Source of the DNA: Conoideocrella luteorostrata
Lineage: Eukaryota; Ascomycota; Sordariomycetes; Hypocreales; Clavicipitaceae
Direction: 5' to 3'
Assembly: GCA_032433595.1 (NCBI GenBank)
Contig: JASWJB010000244.1
Location: 1-64,000 of the forward strand
DNA length: 64,000 bases
In this document: piece after piece, positions 55,220 through 64,000 of the stretch
How positions within the stretch are numbered: the first letter of the stretch is position 1
How the letters are laid out: the number at the start of each line of letters is the position of its first letter
Position numbers and translations under genes: made by a program
The notes under the pieces: model-generated
Databases searched by the model: none
Seen by the model: only the letters and a program-made list of their open reading frames with translations
Told to the model about the DNA's origin: nothing

Positions 55220-55810
55220 CATGTCTGTTAATTTCTCTGTTGACACCAATCTACCTCGGGCACCATCCGACGATCTCACACCGGAAAACTGTTTGAGACT
55301 TTTTCTCAACCAGACACCAGATCGCACAATGCCTTGACCAGTCGACTAACCCACAGCTTCTAGATGGCCCATCCCTAGACTGCTCGCTCCGTGCTATCAC
55401 ACTTCTTGCGTTGATAGTACGGGTTAGCTCCAAACCTACGGAATACACAGCACATGACGTCCCACCTCGCCTGCATCGAACCAATACTTGCGTGCGGGGT
55501 TCCTTTTTATCCAATCCGCTGTCGAAATATGACTGTCGTTGACTTTCGCAAAAACTGCAGAACAGTGGAGGATGCTGCCAAGCTGAACCATCTCTTTGGA
55601 TGACCGTATGGCCCGACTTACGTCCGACAGGGGCCTCTAGCCGATCAAAAGCAGAACATTTGAGGGTTCTCATTCTGCCTACTAACCTATGCTATGAAAG
55701 AAGTCCCAGCAAGCACGCGTCAAAGAGCTGCATTGCACGCCTCACAGCCCCAAGTGCTCTTCTTCGCACAACGGCGCCGATTGACAACATCGTAATTCAA
55801 CTTGCCTAAT
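55220..55810 (+). pseudogene. Unidentified decayed gene
   Basis: An ATG at 55220 opens FSVDTNLPRAPSDDLTPENC, then LRLFLNQ. A one-base shift near 55315 leads to QIAQCLDQSTNPQLLDGPSL and DCSLRAITLLALIVRVSSK. Later frames carry only short pieces. Protein-like and ordered, but the family is not recognised. Confidence 0.4.
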
Positions 55811-58800
55811 GCCTTGCGAGATCTTACCTGACCGACCGGATGACTGACTACGGACGCCAACACGTCACCACCCGGGCACAACCACCACGGAACACAAGAG
55901 GGGTATCAGCACCATTTCCGTCAAGCCACAGCCCTACTCCTCCTGCCAGCTAGCGAGCCGAGGTGGTGAGTATCGAGGTTCATGAGAAACACTATGCCGG
56001 AGTTAGTTTCCCGCCTCTTAGGCATGGATGCATATACCCTTGCACAGTTGCGAGTCTTTCTTCATGCACCCATGACAGGAAACACTGAACAAAGTTAAGA
56101 GACAGATCCCTTTCTTCTCCTTGTAAGGCGCCGGCAAGGGACTTCAAGGTTCTCTCGGTAGGTAAGGGAAGCAGACCTTTCCATACTTCTAAGTTAAGGG
56201 TCCTGTGTTAATACAGGCTTGATTGAGCAATCGACGCATGACTTAACGGAGTTAGGTACTGTAGAGTGCTCACCATCTTCATCCCAATATTCTCGAGGGT
56301 TGACGGCGATCCTTAGAAACTTGGGAGGCGGCGGGCCCAGAAGGGGCAGTCATCGCTGCAAGATTGTGCGCATTATGTTGCTCTTCGGACTCATGATTGT
56401 ACGCTCGGAAGACGGGCTTTTTCCAGTACGGCTCGCGCGGCAGATTTGCGCCGAAGATCACGCAAGTGGACGAGAACTGTCAAATGATACCACCCCTTTT
56501 GGTACTAATGATTTTCACACTGCAGGCTGCGGAATAGCTAGCGCATGGCTGACCTCAGTACCATACGCCACTCGCATCAAATAACCATGTCTGCTTTGCA
56601 CAACGTCATGCAGATTACTGAGAGCAGAAGATGTATCATGTTTAGAATCCCGCAACCGTGAACAAGCCGCGTCATCCGGACATCGCAGTCGAACGACAGA
56701 CAAGGGCAGCAAGGATTAAGGATGGTTGAGCGATGGTGACAGGTCTTGTCCTGGTGTACGATGACAACGACAATGATGCCCGTGCTATATTTCCAAATTG
56801 AGCCCTGCCAGTTTGCTTGTCGCCTTTTCTGCTTTTGAGTAGGCTTTAGCTACGGGGGTGGTAGTTATCATGTAGACTACAGCATTGTACGTGGAGTCCG
56901 TAGTTGTATCTCGACCTCGCAGGGGGGCAAATACTCACCTAACGTACATCTAGCGGCACCGTGGGGCTAACTGTAACGTCAACAGAAACTGGATGGTACG
57001 CTTGACGGGCCGCATATCTATCTGGCTCTAATCATGCTGTTGGTTTTTGTTCATGGTGTGATTGAAAAGATCGACTAGGGTTGGAACAATGACTCTCACA
57101 CCAGTATCCTGGCGTTATGTTCACTAGTTGCATGTGTCTTCTTGGTTGTCAAATCTGCAGCCTGCCAGAGCTTGACACATCCCTCTTCTCGGGCCCCTCA
57201 CCTTTACATACATAAATGGTGTGTGGTTCAGAGGCTGCCAGCCTGTCAGTGCTGCTGAAGGGAGGGGCAATGGCTTCACGCTAAACGTGCATTTTAGCGG
57301 CCTTATGGAAATCCCCCCCCCACGCTTGCGAGCCTCTGGTAGCGTTGTTGCCCGAGATCATCGCCGATCTGGTGGCATTGGGCCAAAATGACATAAGGAA
57401 GGTGGTTATGGATCCTTAGTACAAGAGGTAGACTGCATTTAAGGTTTAAATTAGATCTTGTATACTCCGTATGCGTGACCTAGTTGCATTTCCACAACCC
57501 CAAATTCAGGCAATTGCGTTGCTTCGTATATGATACAAGTAACTTGTGGGTAAGTCAAGTTTAGCGGAGACTAACTGCAATACTCTATTGCTTGATTCTT
57601 GTCAGCAGCTTTTGTCTGCACCCAGGATTGTCGTATGAAGCCACTATTGGACGGAAATGCCATATTGTAGTTCAAGCCTATGAAAACTATTCAAGCCATT
57701 GCTGAATACACTATGTATTACTGTAGTGGAGACTGCCGTACAGTAGTGTTGGATGATGACGGAGCGCTAAAACGACAATAGGGCTGTCATGGAGTCTGCT
57801 CCGTTGCTGGCTAACACAAAGCAATGCAAATGCAAGTGCAAACGCAATGAGCCGGAATGTGAGTTAGGGATCACAACACACCAGGTGCCAAGGAGTGAAT
57901 GCTTGGCATGGGACGCATTTGCTGTGCTGTCAAAGCTAGATCTTGCTAGGCAGCAGTATTCAATGGTAATATATTGGCCTACTATAGGATGCATGTCTTG
58001 GCTAGTCACAGCCTGCTGCAACATTGGTAGTGGTGGCTGATTGATGCCCAACGGCTGACTCGCAACTCCTGCCGCTGCGAGTATCCTCGTAATCCCGCTG
58101 AAGTTTGAAACAGCAAGCCATGGTTTGTTGTTACTTCTTACTTCTCCGTCGAAGCGAGATGTGCAGTAAATGTCAATCAAGTCACTGCATATAAGATATA
58201 TGCAAAGTAGGAATTAACCACCCTTTTCTACTAGATTGTTGCGATTCAAATAATGGACGAAGCAAGTTGCACAGATAGTGTCGGGAGGTGGACCCTAAAT
58301 CGGTGGCTGCCACTTGCTGTACGGAGTACTGTAAGTCTTTCCGCCACTATTATCGCTGGCCAGGTGGCTAGTGCGAAAACCCCTCCCCCGCTGAACCTGC
58401 CAGTTTGAGCCCCACGCCGTACGATGCGACTTGCAAATCGCCAGAGTGCTTAAAACCTAGCGGCAGTGAACCATGGCGTAAACCATTGCACGGGCGGAAA
58501 GACTTGCACCTCCTTTCTCCCAGTCTCTACATCTGCATTGGAAGGGTACAACGGGCATAGGTATTTCCTGACCACTACAAACAAACGTCAGGTTAGAGAA
58601 CCCTCCCTTCTCACGAGCTCTGCAAAATACAGTCAGACTGCAAATCCACGATTACGACGCTGTCCACATGGTAATCATCTATTATTATTATTATTAACAC
58701 GGGCCGTGCATCATCTCAATAACATGCTTTGATTTTCTTCACACTCCCAACAAAGTTTCTCTTCGCGAGCCTCGCTGCCCTCAGGGAGAGTTCAAGAAAT

Positions 58801-59304
58801 TTCGACTGGTCTGAGGTGGAAGGAGAGATACGAAGAGAGTATTTGATCGGAGCCGGTCGCGGTAAAAACTGGTGGCGGACCAGCGCAAGCCTTTTCACTA
58901 TCTGTGGACGGCCAACCTGACCAGTTGTCCCCCCACCAGAGCCCGTTGAGTGCAGCGTCGGTATTATCGTATTTATGCCCCGATCCACCATACTTATAGC
59001 ACTGCGTCCGCTGATGCACAAGGCTCCCACCGATTACGGTTGGACTGACCAGCACGCAAGACGTCTGCGTTCCATTGGCGGCGGATTCAAAGACGCGGAA
59101 ATCGTGCGCGGACAGAAATACTAAGACAGTCCAAGCCCGGGGGTTCTTCAAAAATCCATTCCCTCGTCCAATCCATGTGTTCTATCTTTATTTTGCCTGT
59201 CCAGCCTACAATTTTTTATTTTTTTCATTCGCTTGCGCGTCCTGTCGTAAGGTAATTTTGAGAGTAGTTCGTTGGCTGCACATAAATAATGCCTCAACTC
59301 AATT
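55811..59304. other. Long gene-poor stretch
   Basis: About 3.5 kb with only short, motif-free frames. TACGGAGTA/TACTCCGTA copies lie at 57461 and 58321. A short TTA tandem run occurs at about 58682. I see no gene, RNA gene or transposon end. Confidence 0.5.
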
Positions 59305-60799
59305 ATGGCACAACCAAGTCACCTAGCGGGTGAGGCTCACAAACGTTTCACCACGGTCGCGACCCTCCTGTCTTTGGTTGATCCAGTGAGAGGTGAGCCT
59401 ACAGTACATAGTCTCGACAGACATCCTCACGACAGAAATCGGCAGCAAGAACATCTGCAAAAAAAATTTCTCGACTCTTTCGCCTTCATTTGCTCAACTT
59501 CCGCACGTGGTCGAGAAACTGCAGCTGCGGTCTGTCTTGAACAATGTCACCCTCTGTACACAGTACTCAGAGTTGCCCGCAATCAAGGATTGCCCACAGT
59601 CATAATCAGTCGACTCCAACAGATCATCAATACCCTTGCTAGTGGTACAACGCAACGTTGGTATTATCTTATTGCAGTACAGTGTTTAATGGAGTTAATT
59701 TTCCGAGACAGAAGCCACCACGAAAGAACATGAGTGCGAGATATTGCAAAGCATAGTTGATCTGACTCGCGACAAGATAGATTGCCTATTGAAGAGGCTT
59801 CGTAAACCAGAAATTCAAGACCTTGTGCGGCAAGGCCTACGAAGACTTGATGAGGAGAAAACCCCGCCCGAGGATGGCGTTATAGATCCGTTCAAGAAAT
59901 GGATCGTTAATCTACCAATTTTAATTGAGTTCGATCCTTACTCCGACGGAAAGCCAGCAATCTTGCTCTCCCACATTGCATGGGCATCGCGAGCCAAGTG
60001 GACGTACTCCGAGCAATTGGAACAATTTTTTTGTTCGGGCGGAAAAGATTTCCCGGATTGGATTGGGGTCATCTATAAACTTGGCCGCTTTTATACCGCT
60101 GCTAAGACGTTGCTGAACCTTGCGGCAAGGCAACCGGGCCTTGTCAGCTCGATGCGCGTGGAAGCCATTGATGCACCCTCGCAGCTATCGTTCTCAATTT
60201 CGGACGATCAAACGGCTCTTCTGAAACTCGTGCAGCGGTTGGTCCAATCAAACCCCGACGAACTCATCTTTCGGTTAGGCCAATACTGGCTCACTGCAGA
60301 TCCAGAAGCTCGGTTTCGCAAAGCTTGCCGCCTCAAGCTCACGGTACATGCCGAAATGCAGCTTCTTAGCTTTTATGATCACCATCCCGAGCTGGCTCCC
60401 CGGCTCGCCTTTATGGGCACAAGTAAGAAGACCTGTTTTCTCTGCCACGAGTTCATGTCCCGACATCCATTGGCAATCGGTGCTTCAGCTTGTCATCAAA
60501 AGCTCTACCCCTCCTGGATGCCAGCTCCATGTTCAATGGCAAACGTACGCAAAACACACAAAGTCCTTCTTTGGGAGCTTAGCCGGCATCTAGAGCAAAC
60601 AGCAGCTCGTGACCTCGAAACCAGATTGGGTGTACGAAAGCCGAATAATCTGGATTCCACCGCAGGTCCATCTCTACCTTCGACAGACAGTGGTAGTTCA
60701 AAGTGGTGGGCTCATGAGCTCTCAACACTACTGGCCCGACAGGATCTCTCAAACAGTGACGGGGTTGAGGCAAAAAGGACCGGTCGCAGACAAGACTGA
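59305..60799 (+). CDS. OTT_1508-like deaminase-fold protein, three exons
   Basis: Exons 59305-59392, 59450-59641 and 59712-60799 give 455 residues in one frame. The introns are 57 bp (GTGAGC...GCAAG) and 70 bp (GTGGTA...GACAG). The first acceptor was chosen because the nearby alternative at 59435 leads into stops. The N-terminus is helical (AHKRFTTVATLLSLVDPVR, then DSFAFICSTSARGRETAAAV). Residues 300-345 hold the cytidine-deaminase-type zinc site in the form LKLTVHAEMQLLSF with His306 and Glu308, and KKTCFLCHEF with Cys335 and Cys338. This is the fungal family related to the Orientia OTT_1508 deaminase domain. The substrate is unknown, and roles in nucleic-acid editing or as effectors have been suggested for the group. 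The C-terminal 80 residues look disordered. All zinc ligands are present. Confidence 0.8.
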
Positions 60800-61379
60800 T
60801 AGTCAGTCAGCTATGATGTGTTATGTCACTTATAAGACAGATATGGAGCTTTGAAGTTTGGAACATCACCATCGCAGACTGTAAAACCATGATCCTTGTT
60901 AGCAATCCAGTGCGCAATGCAGAAGGTTCCCGAAAATTTGCCAACATTGATGTATATCTTGATGCTACGATGCATTTTATCGCACCCTGGATTTCTGTCC
61001 AAGTCAGCGCCTGCTGCCCGGCCGACGCAACGCCTTGTAGCCGTGGAAATGTATGTCTCTACCAAGTGTGGCGCACTTGGACGGCAATTGCCAGCATTTT
61101 CCACTAGCTGTTTATTTGTTTCCGGCGCAGAATCATTTTTTCAACATGCCTCATGGGGCTGCCCGCTCCGTTTTGCGGGCAGGTTCCGTCGTCGTGGCAA
61201 GCCCAGCAGAGAGCAAGCCATGTTGCAGCGCCAACAAAGCCGTGTCATTTTGTGTTGCAAAGTTATAGCCCCCCTTTGTATTTTGGCAGAAATCCCCTGT
61301 ATTCCGCGAACTCATGCACCAACTGGAACATTTGACGGATCCGCCGGCACCAGGAGCCCCCGCCCCCCCAAATGCCATG
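60800..61379. other. Intergenic, nothing recognised
   Basis: Short frames without motif between the deaminase gene and the HET remnant. Confidence 0.5.
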
Positions 61380-62175
61380 TTAGATAATGGCTATTTCTTT
61401 ATCATTGGGCTCGCCCCGGCTCTTTGTCCATCCATTCTCGTCAACGCGAAGATCAAGCCTCGAGATGTCCTCGGCATCGGCTACAGTGCAGTGGCCGATT
61501 CGTCGATAGGCGACGGGCACCATACGGAGCACAGGCTCCAGGAGGAGAGAAGACACTTCTGTTGTGTATTGCCCAGCGAGACGTGGGAGACCTTGATAGC
61601 GAGACGTCTGCAGGGGAAGAAAATAGATCGGCCCGGGCACACCTAATGTGATTTCTAGAGTGTCAAGGTATAAACCACAGCGCATTGACTGATGATCCTG
61701 GGTTTGTAAGACCAAACTGCCCATGAGGCGTAGAGAGATAGATCCGGCAGGGCATGCAGGTTGTTGTTGGCAGGCTGCTGTGCTGCCGTCGGTTGACGTT
61801 TGCACCGCAGAGACCGAGACCAGGAATCTGGACTGTGCGATGGCAAATCGCGGGCGGATAGATCCGATCCGTCCACACTTGCCCAGGACCACGACGGCGC
61901 GCGATAGTTTTCGGACCTTCGGATGCGCGGCTGGTCCATCCATCAGTCCAGCAGCAGATACAGGAGCTTCGTCCGCCAACCCGGGTCACTCTTTAGAAAA
62001 GGTTGGCAATGCCAGAAATGGCCGTCAACTTATCGTCGGGGAGGGTCAAGGCGCAATTAGAGTACTCGCGGACGAGACTGTTCCACAGGCGCAGCGCAGG
62101 GACGGGACATGGCTTGATGCGATGATGACATGTCATTTAACGGACCATTCTGCAGATCCTTCTGTGGTGGTGGTG
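61380..62175 (-). pseudogene. HET (heterokaryon incompatibility) protein pseudogene, C-terminal part
   Basis: Minus strand: LWNSLVREYSNCALTLPDDK followed by LTAISGIANLF (about 62098-62010), then a stop and frame changes to MDQPRIRRSENYRAPSWSWA and SVDG (61939-61868). The sequence ends with ITLGVPGPIYFLP and VADAEDISRLDLRVDENG. The YSxCxLTxPxDKLxAISGIA and RAPSWSWASVDG signatures are those of the region after the HET domain in fungal non-self-recognition proteins. The HET domain itself is not visible upstream, and at least two frame changes are needed. Inactive fragment. Confidence 0.75.
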
Positions 62176-62870
62176 ACGACCATCGGGACATACAGGTTCC
62201 CGCACGACATAGGTCCATGCGCCAGTTGGCGCATGGTTGCCGGGTCTCAGATATGTACAGCGTAATAGGTCATATTGTGTAGGATGTACAGCGTATTGTA
62301 ATGCGTGCCGGAATCAGGATATCACTGAGCCTCTGATCCCTAGTTCCTTGCAACGACGTACGACTCGACTAGAGGGCCGCGCCTTGGCCACCAGTCATGA
62401 GTAAATAGTGCCACAAAAGCTGTAAGAGGCACATATTATCCCACGGTGAGAACAGAGTATTGTGCTTTCCCACAGTTGTATAGAGACCAGTGGCGTGTCT
62501 ACCAAATTAAGGTTATGACAGCGGGACAACAATTTCGATCTCGACTGTACGCAGTACAGTATATATACTATTTATAATAATTTGCTACAAGACAGGGGAC
62601 TACGACTACGACTTCTGCCACGACTCCTGCCCACACAGCCCTCGCACACAAAATAACTAGCTTTGATACAGCGGACTTGCAGTATTTCCGAATCGTATAG
62701 AGCAGTGGCCCGGAATTACTGCTGGGGGTACTATAGCTATGGCTCCAACCCGCTGGTTTCCCCGGAGTCTGCTCCTCCGTGCTCTGCTCCGATGACCCTT
62801 GCCCCCCGTCACGGTACACACTGACTGAGTGGCCGCAAAAAGTCAAAAGGGTGCAGCGTGGAAGGCCCAT
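62176..62870. other. Intergenic, nothing recognised
   Basis: No motif-bearing frame. The left part borders the HET remnant, the right part is downstream of the partial gene at 62871. Confidence 0.5.
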
Positions 62871-64000
62871 TCATACCAGATGCAGTTTGTTTTCTTGGAA
62901 TAACCTGGTCAAGTGCTGGAGCGCATCCTCGGGCTCCATGAGACTAAACGCCACGTACGATATGGACACCCCGTTGCCGGCCGCATCTGTCGCCGCGGCG
63001 CCCGGCTTCTCCAGCCTCTGCAAGAACTCATGACGGATTGACGCCTTGTAAAAGTATGCTATCCGCGGGCGCATGTACGGCAGCGCGATGGCGTACACCA
63101 TTCCATGCCCCTCACAGCCCTCCGTGTCCACCCGTCGTCCCATGCACCTTTGCAGTTGCACATGTTGTGGTTGATGTTTCTGTTGCTGTTGCTGTTGCTC
63201 TTGTTGTTCTCGTTGTTGCCTTTGCCGCTGCCGTTCTCTTTGTTGTTCTTGTGCCAGCGCCACCAGGACGCCCGCAATGTACGGGTCCTCTGCCTCCCTC
63301 GCGGGCTGCAGACGCCGCAGCTTCTTCTTCCTCAGCCGCTCGACCGGCCCGTTTGGTTTCCCCCACAGAGGATTCCTGCTCCACACGTGCTCGTTTCGAA
63401 GCGACCGGACCGTCTGCATATTAATGTACGCCACTCGCCTGTTGTTGCCACTCTGCGTCTTGAAAGTCCCGCCTGTCCTGAGAACATCCACTGCTCGCCC
63501 GTCGTAGTACATGGTCACATGGTCGTCGCTACATGGTCATGTTAGCCAGCATGCCATCGTTTTCTTTCTTTCATCCCCGGCCTATAATGTGGTGGTAGTG
63601 GTAGTGGTAGTAGTAGGAATAGTAACAGTAGAAGGAGTGTCAATAGTAGGAGGAATAGTATTAGTGGGAGGGGGGGAGGAGGAGGAGCAATAGTAGGACT
63701 AGGACTAGGACTAGGACTGAGAGTAGTACTAACCTTGCTCTGCGCAGTTCATAATGCTGCAGTATTTCCGCCATTGCCTTTGCTTGTGCCTCTGCATCCA
63801 GCGTCCTCAGCTGTCTCACGGGCCGTAAAACTTGATCCCGAAACTCCAGCGTTATTGGTCTCGTCGTCAGCTGCCGTCGATTTTCCTTTGCAGCTGGCTT
63901 GTCGTTCATCTTGGGAGCGGCATGTTGTTGATCCTCTGTCTTGTGCCGGTTCATGAAGCGTATACCCAGCACCTGGAGCTGATCCTCGGTGGTCCAGGCA
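62871..64000 (-). CDS. Protein of unknown function, 5' end beyond the window
   Basis: Two minus-strand exons are visible. The first is open from the right edge to 63734 and the second is 63528-62871, separated by a 205-bp intron (GTTAGT...ATGTAG, codon AG|C). Exon 1 ends with ITLEFRDQVLRPVRQLRTLD and AMAEILQHYELRRA. Exon 2 holds TMYYDGRAVDVLRTGGTFKT, QSGNNRRVAYINMQTVRSLR, RKKKLRRLQPAREAEDPYI, a Gln/Arg run from a CAA/CAG tract (63175-63245), IALPYMRPRIAYFYKA, and a short end. I believe this layout recurs in other filamentous fungi as an unnamed family, and basic patches suggest nucleic-acid binding or nuclear location. The intron is unusually long for this window and consists of simple repeats. 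Confidence 0.7.
63529..63733 (-). other. Intron built from simple repeats
   Basis: On the plus strand it reads GTGGTAGTGGTAGT, then GGAATAGTA-type, GGAGGAGGAGG and a fourfold GGACTA run next to the donor. Splicing across it joins Arg-Ala to Ser and keeps the frame. Confidence 0.75.

Noticed and set aside
58716..59151. Minus-strand frames of about 100 codons upstream of the deaminase gene
   Set aside because: The pieces do not join to a family pattern and overlap the likely promoter of the deaminase gene. No evidence for a gene.
63059..63545. Plus-strand Leu/Val-rich and other frames opposite the Gln/Arg tract
   Set aside because: They arise from the CAA/CAG repeat of the minus-strand gene.

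Overview
The window looks like nuclear DNA of a filamentous ascomycete, most likely a hypocrealean. The evidence is short GT-AG introns of about 50-80 bp, a family repertoire typical of such fungi (HET, FHA-kinase, OTT_1508-like deaminase, DHA1 transporters, fungal TNT-type NADase), copia retrotransposons and clear RIP (repeat-induced point mutation) damage. The host call is an inference from gene content, not from a marker gene.

Genes are sparse and most coding traces are broken. Genes that read as intact are: a secreted TNT-domain NADase (5325-6259, +); a 645-aa acidic Asp/Ser-repeat protein (7966-9903, +); a three-exon RNA polymerase II Rpb4 subunit (10935-11513, -); an FHA-domain Ser/Thr kinase (16493-18324, +, with a frameshifted upstream end); a 657-aa repeat-rich unknown (18744-20785, +); a 499-aa secreted low-complexity protein (26852-28488, -); a 194-aa unknown (37432-38016, +); a 905-aa FAD-oxidoreductase/formyltransferase fusion (39416-42133, -) with a DHA1 transporter beside it (43503-45079, -); a 155-aa unknown (53185-53787, +); a 455-aa deaminase-like protein (59305-60799, +); and a truncated unknown gene leaving the right edge (62871-64000, -).

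Between them lies a gene graveyard: a reducing PKS enoylreductase domain, agmatinase, RCC1, squalene epoxidase, two APH-like kinases, ankyrin proteins, a HET protein and a LINE gag-like piece, nearly all with several frameshifts. Several of these families (RCC1, squalene epoxidase) are essential in fungi, so the copies here are probably decayed duplicates.

From 45384 to 51326 sits one complete Ty1/copia-type element of 5.9 kb, on the minus strand, so heavily C-to-T/G-to-A mutated that it has no open reading frame. Its two LTRs are mosaics: the left LTR is undamaged on its outer part and damaged on its inner part, the right LTR is the reverse, and the switch falls at the same LTR position in both. 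This is the most striking structure in the window. A second LTR family (start TGTTGCG, then TATGTGCC) appears three times, once inside an ankyrin reading frame and once inside another copia relic. Several short dispersed repeats and an over-represented 9-mer (TACGGAGTA) also occur.

The only neighbourhood that suggests joint function is 39.4-45.1 kb: a transporter and a two-enzyme fusion on the same strand, bounded by the dead retrotransposon. It could be a small metabolic module, but no substrate can be read from the sequence.
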